A program made the translations under genes and the position numbers. A stretch of 34,994 nucleotides of DNA from Bacteroidia bacterium. GTDB lineage: Bacteria > Bacteroidota > Bacteroidia > Flavobacteriales_D > Sanyastnellaceae. The stretch is from the NCBI GenBank assembly GCA_030427925.1, contig JAUICJ010000028.1, forward strand, positions 1 to 34,994, in the 5' to 3' direction. Every line of letters begins with the position of its first letter. Positions within the stretch are counted from its first letter, which is position 1. The notes under the pieces were generated by a model, which worked only from the letters and a program-made list of their open reading frames with translations, ran no database searches and was not told where the DNA came from. This document shows positions 1-8,304 of the stretch, in pieces.

Positions 1-3000
1 GCAGCAGTGTCTTTTGAGGATGGTGAATTGAGCATCGTTCAATTCCATGAGTATCGCAAGACCACAAGCCGGCAGGGTCGCTCAGAGACGTTTTTACTTT
101 ATCCCGACGACTCGGAGTCAGACAATCGGGCCCTCATCGGCCTTTGCTTGAGTCTGGAAAAGCAAGAAGCATTGAGTCTGAACCTTGGGACCGGAGAAAT
201 GCCGTCCGGATGCACTCAGGAAATTTGCACGGATGAGGCTGTTCAGGAGAACCAAGGCGGCGGACCTGCAATGGCTTCATCTCCCGCTTCAATCGCATTC
301 CAACTCAACGGAATCCGGGAGTTGAACAGCGCGATTTCTTATTCTGCAGGGATGAAAGGGCTCCTTCCGACCACCTTCCCCATCAGTTCACACGCCATCT
401 TATTCACGGGTTTAGCGAACGGTTTTTTTCGCCCAGAGTTGGGAGTGGTTCTGCGCCCGCAGTTTACCCACTTCATCACAGCAGACGTCTACGAAGGAGT
501 GGACACGTCGCACTATGAATTCTCCAATCCTCCCGTAATGGCGAGCATGTTGGAAAAAGAACTCTCGTTGCCGGGCCTACCTGAAGTGCACATAGGCCAT
601 CAACTGATGCACGGACGGGGCGGTAAGAGCGCACTAGCCTCTGCCTGTTATTCGAACGCATTAAAATACAGTGCTCGATCGCGAACGATGAATGCATTTA
701 CCGCTAGTGGATTGGATACATTTATCCACGAAACGGGGCATCAATTGGGGGCGAATCACACCTTCAATGCCAACTGCGGTGGACGCGCTGACTCCCATGC
801 CTACGAAGCCGGATCCGGATACAGCATCATGGGTTATGCCCCCGGCTGCACGGAACATACCACGGACAATGAGGGAAACTCGATTGTTGCAAATCACAGA
901 TCATTGGGTTGGATAAAGTCCCGAATGAATCACTACACCGTGTGGGAGGATTACTACACGAACATTCGAATAAGGTTCCACATACACAGCGCAGAACAGA
1001 TCAGCAATTACGTGAACAACGCGTGTCCCGTCTCAACCGCAGGGACTGCCATCGGGCCCAATCTGGAGTTGGAATTGGCCTATGGAACTTCTGAATTCTC
1101 TGAAGCTGGAGCAAAAAACGTTCCCTTGGGAAAACCCATTATGCTCGCTGTCAATCCGGAGCCCTATACGTCCTATCGCTGGAATCAAATGGACCTCGGG
1201 CCTGCGGACGCAGCTCCCGACACCCGCGCAACCGAAAACGACCCAGTGGGTCCCAAGGTGGCAAACAACGGCCCAACCCGAGATGGTTTGACGTTCATTC
1301 CAGCGCGGGATTACTTGCTTGCGGGCAACACACCTGACCACCATTACAGCACCTTGTGCGAAGATCCCGGAACGAGTTACAACTTTCGCGTTCAGGGGAA
1401 CCGGCACATTCCCATCGGCCTCTCAGGCACAGGCGGATTAGGCCAAGTAGCAATCAGCGCATCAAACAACGTCACAATCAATTGTGTTGATACGTTGGGG
1501 TTCACGCTGACTGACGGACCTTGGAACGCCTCCTCCAGCTCGTTGATTGCCACCACGGAGGTGGGCACCAGTGAAGACGGGGCCCTGTTGGAATTTGAAA
1601 TCGATTGGAACGTCGGGGGAACGACCGACCAACCGTATAACGACAGCACCGTCAACGTCTACCGGTTCCTCGGTGAAGACGCCAATTCATTGGCCCTCAT
1701 CGCCGAAGGGTTGCCCAACAACGGGGGCGCCGTGCTCGAACTTCCTCCTTCACCGATCGGGGATGACGGAAGCATCGAAGAAATTCGCTTGATGTTGAAG
1801 TTTCCCAACGAGGTTTGGTTCGAGCTCTCGCCACCCTTCCAAATCCTATACCCAGGCTGTACCGATCCCAACTTCGATTCGTACGACCCTCAGGCGAACA
1901 TGCATGATCCCTCCGCCTGCACCTTCAGCAACCCGGTCCCGGAGCTGTTCGGGGCAGCCGCTTGCCAAGATCTGTTCGCCTGCAATTACAATCCGATGGC
2001 CCAAATCCACGTGCCGTCAGCCTGCCAGTATGCCCAATGCGATGACCCCGACGCACTGAACATGAGCTATTCCACCATTCCTGGATTGAATGCGGCCACA
2101 ACGTGCAGCAACGGCGATTGCGTGTACACCGAGCACGAATGCGTGGAGGGTGCGTGGATTGCACCGGGGACGTATTCGACGGGTTGGGGATTCCACGGAC
2201 CGTTTGCCGCGACCGCTTGGAACCTCGACAACTGGGGAGAACCCTCCTATTCGCAATTCGATGCGAGCTACCCGAATCGACTTGTTTTCAAAAACTTCAA
2301 CAGCCGTTTGCATCTCTTGGGGGGACGTCCGCAAGGAGCAACGCAAGCGCATGTGATGGAGGCCTCAATCGTCGCGAACCAGTCCGGAACAGTCAGTTTC
2401 GATTGGCAAGTCCTGGAATCGGGGGTGGCGAACACCTCGGATTTGGTCTTCCGGCACAATGGTGAAATCATCAACTTCGCGCACGGCAGCGATTGGACCA
2501 ACAGTTGGCTCGTCGACGCCGTGCAGCCCAGCATCGGCGAACTGAGTGTCAACTTGACCACGGGCGATGTATTCGAAGTGCTCGTCACCACCACCGCACC
2601 GGCCACTGCTCCCGTCGGGGTGATCCTGTCGGAATTCCGGTACGAGATCCATTCAGTATCCGGATGCATGGACCCCGATGCACTCAATTTCAATCTCTTG
2701 GCGACGTGTTCCAACGATGAAGATTGCCATTACTTCGGCTCCTCCAACAACGGGACGTGTTACGATCCCGCAGCGTGCAACTTCACCTTCATGGTACCGG
2801 GAGAGCACCACGATCCTGATTTCTGCGAATACCCGGGGTGCCAAGATGAAGGCGCAGCGAACTACGACCCCACGGCAGACTGCGAGGGACCATGCTGCTA
2901 CACCGGCGATTGCGATTTCGCGTCGGGGGGCATCCTTTGGAAGGACTACAACGAAACGTGGATTGAGTTCGATCCCCTTCCGGACTTTGACGAGGTTCTG

Positions 3001-5721
3001 TACTTGGATGGGGGAATGGTGTTGACCTCGCCCCAAACCACAACTCCCATGGCGCAATCCGTCTCCTACACGTTCAATGGCGCGGAAGCAGAGAAAGTCA
3101 GCTTCATGTTCGCTTGGGTTCCGGGCTTGATGCAGCTGCCCGCGGACATGCTGTCGCCGGCGCGGTTCCAGATTTGGGAAGGAGGTGCGCTCGTTCAGGA
3201 ATTCATCCTCGACGAGAACGCGGGGGTGGCCTTGTCCGCAACGGCCATGGATTTCCCCATGCAGGGCTTCGGGCTTCCGTTGGCGGCTTGGCCAGGCGAC
3301 CCGTTCAACATGAATCCATGGCTCGAGGGCGGTGGCCTGCTCCTGACCTACGAGGAACTGCCCGCGTTCGAGGCAACGTTCCGGGGCCTCGAGGTCGACG
3401 TGCTGCCGGGCCAAGAGCTGCGGTTCGTCATGTACGCCGACTCCCAGGACATGGTCTACGACGACACGCCCTGCCGGCTCTACATCACCGGCACGAAAAT
3501 GCCGCAGCAATGCGGTGTCGCCAATGCCGACGAATTCCTCGGCTGCATGGACCCCACCGCCTGCAACTACGACCCCGCCGCGAACCTCGATGACGGTTCG
3601 TGCGAAGTGGCCGGCTGCATGGACTCGGCGGCGTTGAACTACAACGAAAACGCCACGTGCCAAACCGCCTGCTTCTACCCCTCCGACTGCGGCAACTGGC
3701 TGACGGCGGACACGGAGTACGCATACGGCTTCAACGGCGCCTTCGCTCCTGGCCTCGCTGCGGAGAACACCATCCCCACCGACCTGCTCATCACGGAAAA
3801 CAACCTGATGACCATCGTGGGGCCGGACTTTGAATTTGGCGGAGCGAGCGGCTTTGCTGCCGTCCACGAAATCTCCTGGGTGGCCCAAGTCGACATGGAG
3901 GTGCAGTTCGCCTACGCGGCCGCTTCCTACGACAGCGGCTACGACTTCGACCGCGCGTTTTATCGCTGGAACGACACCGAAGTCGTGTTGGATGCCAACG
4001 CAGGCGAGTTGATGGAGGATGGCACGTGGCTCGTGACTTCCGAGGACTGGAATCCGGGGCCGGATTACGTGCTGCCGTCCTTGGCGGAGGTGCCTTACCC
4101 CGGCTTTGAAGACCAAATCCACATCGGCCTCCACCTCCTGAAAACCCCCATCCCGATGCTGGCCGGCGACACCCTAACGCTCGGCGTCAAGTCGGACGAC
4201 AACGTGTTCGGCCCGGTGGTCCTCGCGGTCATGGGCATGGTCTGGACGGAACATTGTGTGTCCGGCCCGGAGGGCGTCGAAATCGTCGGGTGCATGGACC
4301 CAAGTGCCTGCACGTACAACGCGGAAGCGAACGAGCACGACGATGAACTGTGCCTCTACCCAGGCAGCCCCTGCAACGACGGCGACGCGTGCACCTTCGG
4401 CGACGCGTTTAGCGATGCGTGCATTTGCAAGGGGGACTTCCAGGACGCGGACGGGGATGACGTGTGCGACCTGGACGACGTTTGCCCGAACAACCCGGAC
4501 TTCACCACGGAGGAAGGGCCGTGTGGATGCGAGTCCATCGTGGACGGGAATGGCAATGGCATGGCGGACTGCTTGGAGTTGTGCGACGTGGACATGGACG
4601 GGGACGGGGTGTGTGCCGAGAACGACTGCGACGACAACAACCCCTTGCTGCCGGACCCTGTGTTTGGCGATTGCGAAATCCTGTGCGGCTGCTTCGATCC
4701 CGCCGCTTCCAATTACAACCCCGTGGCCAACTGCTCGTCGGCGTGCGTTTACGAGGACGGATGCGGTGGGGTATCCTTTGGGACGAACGAGCCGGGATTG
4801 CCCATGGGATTTGGCTTCACCGGGCCCTTTGACGATGTGGAGCATTTCGCACGCCGTTCCGACCCCTACAACCTGTTCGATGGCGGCAACTACGAGGGGC
4901 CAGTAAACTGGGCGTACATCACGGGTGACGCGGATCAATTGCTCATCATGAACGGACCCTACGAACCCTTTTCCGAACACAGCTTCGGATTCACCATGCC
5001 GATCGACGGAACCATCTCCTTCTCATGGAATTTCTTGCACTATGACAACGAGGAGCGTCCGCTTGCGTGGATTGAGACGTCCAGTGAGACGGTGGTTTTG
5101 GACCTGCGCAGCGACGGAATTTTCGCGGATGAAACCACGGTTCTGCCTGAAGATTGGTTTGGTCCCTTGACGTCCGCCAATCCCCGTGTGATCGGTCCCT
5201 ATTTGGGCGGATTTTCAGAGACCTTCGATCCCGCGGATTGGTGCGGCTTGGATTTGGCCACGCCCATTGAGGACATCGAGTCCGAAATGGTGTACCCGGT
5301 TCCACCCTCAATGACCTTTTACATCGACCACTGGTATGCGGAATTGGAAAACGGCGAACCGCTCCCGTGGGTCAACGGCTCTCCGCTGGGCGAATACGCC
5401 GCACTGTTGTACCCTCCGCTAGAAGACATGGACTTGTACGACCCTGCAATCTTCACGCCAACCGGATGGCAAAAGCCCCTTGTCATCCGGGCGAATGCCG
5501 GGGAGTTCATCCGCTTCTCCATCGGTTACAACGCCGGTTACGACGCGGGGTCAACGGGACGCCTCATCCTCGGCGCTCCGATGTGGTCATCGAACTGCGG
5601 CGCGGAGCCTTGTGCGAGCGATGCGGAACCGGTTTGTCCTGGGGATTTGGACAACAGCGGCACCGTCAGCATCAGCGACTTGCTGCTCTTGCTGTCGGTC
5701 TACGGAGAGGAGTGCCCGTAA
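1..5721 (+). CDS. Giant secreted M12B-like (reprolysin-type) zinc metalloprotease, 5' end outside window
   Basis: The reading frame is open to base 1; the first possible start is a GTG at base 7, but no signal peptide follows, so the true start lies upstream. Numbering from base 7, the zinc motif HETGHQLGANH gives ligands H241, H245, H251 and catalytic E242, followed by a Met-turn (SIMGY, M275), as in M12B-like metzincins. The rest (about 1,600 residues) alternates beta-rich modules containing GFxGPF-type segments with Cys-rich repeats of the GCMDPTACNYDP type, which are common in exported proteins of marine Flavobacteriia. Thrombospondin type-3-like calcium repeats (DADGDDVCDLDD, DMDGDGVC) lie near bases 4440-4640. 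The C-terminus is a dockerin/EF-hand-like segment (GDLDNSGTVSISDLLLLLS); no T9SS sorting domain is visible. Probable role: calcium-stabilised extracellular protease; substrate unknown. Confidence 0.88.
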   Translation, partial: AAVSFEDGELSIVQFHEYRKTTSRQGRSETFLLYPDDSESDNRALIGLCLSLEKQEALSLNLGTGEMPSGCTQEICTDEAVQENQGGGPAMASSPASIAFQLNGIRELNSAISYSAGMKGLLPTTFPISSHAILFTGLANGFFRPELGVVLRPQFTHFITADVYEGVDTSHYEFSNPPVMASMLEKELSLPGLPEVHIGHQLMHGRGGKSALASACYSNALKYSARSRTMNAFTASGLDTFIHETGHQLGANHTFNANCGGRADSHAYEAGSGYSIMGYAPGCTEHTTDNEGNSIVANHRSLGWIKSRMNHYTVWEDYYTNIRIRFHIHSAEQISNYVNNACPVSTAGTAIGPNLELELAYGTSEFSEAGAKNVPLGKPIMLAVNPEPYTSYRWNQMDLGPADAAPDTRATENDPVGPKVANNGPTRDGLTFIPARDYLLAGNTPDHHYSTLCEDPGTSYNFRVQGNRHIPIGLSGTGGLGQVAISASNNVTINCVDTLGFTLTDGPWNASSSSLIATTEVGTSEDGALLEFEIDWNVGGTTDQPYNDSTVNVYRFLGEDANSLALIAEGLPNNGGAVLELPPSPIGDDGSIEEIRLMLKFPNEVWFELSPPFQILYPGCTDPNFDSYDPQANMHDPSACTFSNPVPELFGAAACQDLFACNYNPMAQIHVPSACQYAQCDDPDALNMSYSTIPGLNAATTCSNGDCVYTEHECVEGAWIAPGTYSTGWGFHGPFAATAWNLDNWGEPSYSQFDASYPNRLVFKNFNSRLHLLGGRPQGATQAHVMEASIVANQSGTVSFDWQVLESGVANTSDLVFRHNGEIINFAHGSDWTNSWLVDAVQPSIGELSVNLTTGDVFEVLVTTTAPATAPVGVILSEFRYEIHSVSGCMDPDALNFNLLATCSNDEDCHYFGSSNNGTCYDPAACNFTFMVPGEHHDPDFCEYPGCQDEGAANYDPTADCEGPCCYTGDCDFASGGILWKDYNETWIEFDPLPDFDEVLYLDGGMVLTSPQTTTPMAQSVSYTFNGAEAEKVSFMFAWVPGLMQLPADMLSPARFQIWEGGALVQEFILDENAGVALSATAMDFPMQGFGLPLAAWPGDPFNMNPWLEGGGLLLTYEELPAFEATFRGLEVDVLPGQELRFVMYADSQDMVYDDTPCRLYITGTKMPQQCGVANADEFLGCMDPTACNYDPAANLDDGSCEVAGCMDSAALNYNENATCQTACFYPSDCGNWLTADTEYAYGFNGAFAPGLAAENTIPTDLLITENNLMTIVGPDFEFGGASGFAAVHEISWVAQVDMEVQFAYAAASYDSGYDFDRAFYRWNDTEVVLDANAGELMEDGTWLVTSEDWNPGPDYVLPSLAEVPYPGFEDQIHIGLHLLKTPIPMLAGDTLTLGVKSDDNVFGPVVLAVMGMVWTEHCVSGPEGVEIVGCMDPSACTYNAEANEHDDELCLYPGSPCNDGDACTFGDAFSDACICKGDFQDADGDDVCDLDDVCPNNPDFTTEEGPCGCESIVDGNGNGMADCLELCDVDMDGDGVCAENDCDDNNPLLPDPVFGDCEILCGCFDPAASNYNPVANCSSACVYEDGCGGVSFGTNEPGLPMGFGFTGPFDDVEHFARRSDPYNLFDGGNYEGPVNWAYITGDADQLLIMNGPYEPFSEHSFGFTMPIDGTISFSWNFLHYDNEERPLAWIETSSETVVLDLRSDGIFADETTVLPEDWFGPLTSANPRVIGPYLGGFSETFDPADWCGLDLATPIEDIESEMVYPVPPSMTFYIDHWYAELENGEPLPWVNGSPLGEYAALLYPPLEDMDLYDPAIFTPTGWQKPLVIRANAGEFIRFSIGYNAGYDAGSTGRLILGAPMWSSNCGAEPCASDAEPVCPGDLDNSGTVSISDLLLLLSVYGEECP

Positions 5722-5741
5722 CGGGTGCCACTTAAAACCAA

Positions 5742-5776
5742 AAATGCCCGGCTTCCACGATGGAAGCTGGGCATTT
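5742..5776. terminator. Bidirectional hairpin terminator
   Basis: A 16-bp stem (5742-5757 with 5761-5776, one G-U pair) with a 3-nt loop has an A-rich 5' side and a T-rich 3' side. It lies between the convergent protease and pirin genes and could end both transcripts. Confidence 0.85.
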
Positions 5777-5827
5777 GCATTTCATGGATGCGGCGCATCG
5801 GCTTGATCGACGAAGGGCCTGGCGGAA

Positions 5828-6700
5828 TCAGTCGGCCAGCACGCCGAACTTGCCGGCGTTGTAGTCCTGGATGGCCTGGTGGAGCTCTTCCGTCGTGTTC
5901 ATCACGAAGGGCCCGTAGGGTGCGATGGGCTCCTTGAGGTCGACGCCGCCGAACACGAGGACAGTGGACTCGCCTTCGGCCGAGAGGGTGAATTCGTTGC
6001 CCGATTCGCTTAGGACGGCCAGGTGATCCTGCGGCAGCGGGGTGCCGTTGACCACCGCATCGCCGCGGACGGCGAGGACGCCGATGCGGAAGCCGTCGGG
6101 GAAGGCGTAGGCCACGGGGTCGCCGTTCAGGTAGGCGTTGCTCAAGTGCACGGGCGAGAACGTGCTGGCAGGTCCGTGTTGGTCGCCAAATTCGCCCGCG
6201 ATGAGCTCGACTTCGGAGGAGCCGACCGGGATGTGCGCCATCTCGGCTCGCAGGATGCCCTGGTATTTGGGCGGGGACATTTTGAACTCGGCGGGGAGGT
6301 TCACCCAGAGCTGCACCATTTGGAAGTAGCCGCCCGTGCGGGTGAAGGCTTCGCTGTGGTATTCTTTGTGGAGGACGCCGCTGGCAGCCGTCATCCATTG
6401 GACGTCGCCTTGGCCGATGGTGCCGCCGCCGCCGCTGCTGTCGTGGTGCGAGATTTGGCCTTCGTAGGCGATGGTCACGGTTTCGAAGCCGCGGTGAGGG
6501 TGCACGCCCACGCCCCGCTTCACCTCTGATGGGCCGAAGTAGTGGCGGCTGTTGTAGTCGAACATGATGATGGGGTTCATGTCCTGGGACCGGATGGGGC
6601 TGCCCGACGGGGAAATGAACGAGTGGACCCGGAAGCCATCGCCGACGAAATGCACGGGTGGCGGGGCGACGACCTGGTGGACGATTTTTTCTGAATGCAT
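5828..6700 (-). CDS. Pirin family protein (bicupin)
   Basis: A 290-residue protein of usual pirin length. The N-terminal cupin carries the family metal-binding motifs: HPHRGFETVT with H67 and H69, then DVQWMTAASGVLHKE with H111 and E113. These match the four iron ligands of pirins. A C-terminal cupin half (VLVFGGVDL, EPIAPYGPFVMNT) is also present. Bacterial pirins include quercetinase-like dioxygenases and redox-linked regulators; the actual substrate cannot be read from sequence. The ATG at 6698-6700 gives the expected N-terminus. The frame stays open upstream and encodes a short hydrophobic stretch that could be read as a signal peptide from a GTG near 6778, but that is unlikely for a cytoplasmic pirin. 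The gene is divergent from the GH18 gene and convergent with the protease gene. Confidence 0.93.
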   Translation of the reverse strand: MHSEKIVHQVVAPPPVHFVGDGFRVHSFISPSGSPIRSQDMNPIIMFDYNSRHYFGPSEVKRGVGVHPHRGFETVTIAYEGQISHHDSSGGGGTIGQGDVQWMTAASGVLHKEYHSEAFTRTGGYFQMVQLWVNLPAEFKMSPPKYQGILRAEMAHIPVGSSEVELIAGEFGDQHGPASTFSPVHLSNAYLNGDPVAYAFPDGFRIGVLAVRGDAVVNGTPLPQDHLAVLSESGNEFTLSAEGESTVLVFGGVDLKEPIAPYGPFVMNTTEELHQAIQDYNAGKFGVLAD

Positions 6701-6888
6701 GTGCTGAAATGCGTTTGAGGTGAGCAGCAAGCCCAAAAGGGTGAGTGCGCTATTCAAGGCGTGTTGCGCATATAACACCGAAAAGGCGGAATTGGTTACG
6801 TTGCCTTGAGTTGGGCTTGGCAGGACGCGGCCCCGTGGTGCAGGGTGGTGGATTTGTTTGATCGCAGTTCCTGCGCGATGTTTGGAGA

Positions 6889-8241
6889 ATGAAGAACCCG
6901 ATGGTTGATCGGTCCATGCGCCGCTTGAAAGCGTGCGCGGACGTGCAGTTTTTGGTCCTGATGGGCATGCTCTCGAGCGCGTTTGCCTTCGGGCAGGACG
7001 CGAAGCTCGTGGGGTATTGGCACAATTGGAACGATGCGAATGCGCCTTACGTGGCACTCGATGCGGTGGATGACCGGTACGATTGGATTGAAGTGGCGTT
7101 TGCGCTGCCGGCATCGCCTACGGACATGACGTTGGTTTTCAATCCGGAGGGCGTTTCTCAGTCGGTTTTCATGGACCAAATCCAAACGCTCCAAGCCAAC
7201 GGCAAGAAGGTCCTGTTGAGCATCGGTGGGGCGACGGCGAACGTGGATTTGGCCACGGAAGAAGACCAACTCAACTTCATCAGCTCGGCGAATGACCTCA
7301 TCGACTTGTACGGCTTCGACGGCATCGATGTGGACATCGAACACGGCAGCACCATCCTAGTGACCGGCGGAACGGTCGCGGCGCCCAGCAACGAATCGCA
7401 GGTGCGGTTGATCGAGGCGATTCAGCAGATCATGGCGAATCACCGGGCCACCCACGGCGAAAAGCTGCTGCTGACCTTCGCGCCGGAGACGGCCTATGTC
7501 CAGGGCGGCCAGTCCGCATTCGGCAGCATTTGGGGCGGCTACTTGCCCGTCATCGACGCCTTGCGCGATTCGCTGGACGCGGTTCAGGTGCAGCTGTACA
7601 ACAGCGGGACGATGCTGGGGCTGGACGGGGTCGCTTACGCGCAGGGCACGGCCGACTTCATCGTTGCGATGTCGGAAGCGCTGATTCAGGGATTCAACAC
7701 CGCCGGGGGGGGCTTCGCCGGCCTGCCTGCTCATCAGGTCCTCGTCGGCCTGCCAGCATGCCCCAGCGCTGCCGGGGGTGGGTACACGGATGCGGGCACG
7801 GTGGAAGCCGCCGTGAATTACCTGAAAGGTGCGGGGCCGCAGCCGGGAAGTTATGCGCTGGTGAATCCGTCGGGGTACCCGGATTTGGGCGGGATGATGA
7901 CGTGGTCCATCAACTGGGACGCGACGGCGAATTGCGGGGACAGCTATGCCTTTGCGGAATTGCACGAAACGTTGTTCCCTGCGGCCAGCGGCACGTCCGT
8001 CGTTCGCGAGGAGCTTGCCGTGCGGGTTTACCCGAACCCTTCGTCGAGTGAGTTCGTCGTCGAGACGCCGGTGGAACGCGCCACCATCACGGTGTGGAAC
8101 GGACTGGGCCAGGCCCTGCAGCAGCGGGAAGCGCTGAGTGGGCAGCGAGCGGAATTCCGCGTGGAAGGCTCGGGAACGTTTTGGGTCCAAATCCAAACCG
8201 AATCCGGCTCCACCACCCGCCCCATTTTCATCCAGCGGTAA
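6889..8241 (+). CDS. Secreted glycoside hydrolase family 18 (chitinase-like) with T9SS sorting domain
   Basis: A 450-residue protein. A hydrophobic signal region ends near residue 35 (SSAFAFGQ). The GH18 barrel begins with KLVGYWHNWN and has the strand-3 motif KKVLLSIGG and the catalytic signature DGIDVDIE (D144, D147, D149, catalytic E151). QVQLYNSG and a GMMTWSINWD tryptophan motif follow near residue 340. These are the residues needed for substrate-assisted hydrolysis of GlcNAc polymers, so an active chitinase or endo-GlcNAcase is likely. Residues 378-450 (VRVYPNPSSSEF onward, ending RPIFIQR) are a type A T9SS C-terminal sorting domain, which predicts export through the outer membrane and surface attachment or release. 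No chitin-binding module is seen. The ATG at 6889 is used; in-frame Met codons at residues 5 and 10 are also possible. Confidence 0.93.
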   Translation: MKNPMVDRSMRRLKACADVQFLVLMGMLSSAFAFGQDAKLVGYWHNWNDANAPYVALDAVDDRYDWIEVAFALPASPTDMTLVFNPEGVSQSVFMDQIQTLQANGKKVLLSIGGATANVDLATEEDQLNFISSANDLIDLYGFDGIDVDIEHGSTILVTGGTVAAPSNESQVRLIEAIQQIMANHRATHGEKLLLTFAPETAYVQGGQSAFGSIWGGYLPVIDALRDSLDAVQVQLYNSGTMLGLDGVAYAQGTADFIVAMSEALIQGFNTAGGGFAGLPAHQVLVGLPACPSAAGGGYTDAGTVEAAVNYLKGAGPQPGSYALVNPSGYPDLGGMMTWSINWDATANCGDSYAFAELHETLFPAASGTSVVREELAVRVYPNPSSSEFVVETPVERATITVWNGLGQALQQREALSGQRAEFRVEGSGTFWVQIQTESGSTTRPIFIQR

Positions 8242-8257
8242 CCGGCTGAAAGCGGAC

Positions 8258-8297
8258 GCTGCGGCCTCCCGCACCGGTGGGTGCAGGAGGCTGCAGC
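8258..8297. terminator. Long hairpin between convergent genes
   Basis: An 18-bp imperfect stem (8258-8275 with 8280-8297; one G-U pair, one mismatch) has a 4-nt loop. It sits between the GH18 stop and the BspA-like stop. It has no strong T tract, so termination is inferred from position and stability. Confidence 0.6.
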
Positions 8298-8304
8298 GCG
8301 TCAA

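Noticed and set aside
2653-4134. Long open frame on the minus strand opposite the metalloprotease gene
   Set aside because: It is rich in Val, Arg and His in the way typical of antisense frames in GC-rich genes, has no domain, and lies fully inside the well-supported plus-strand protease.
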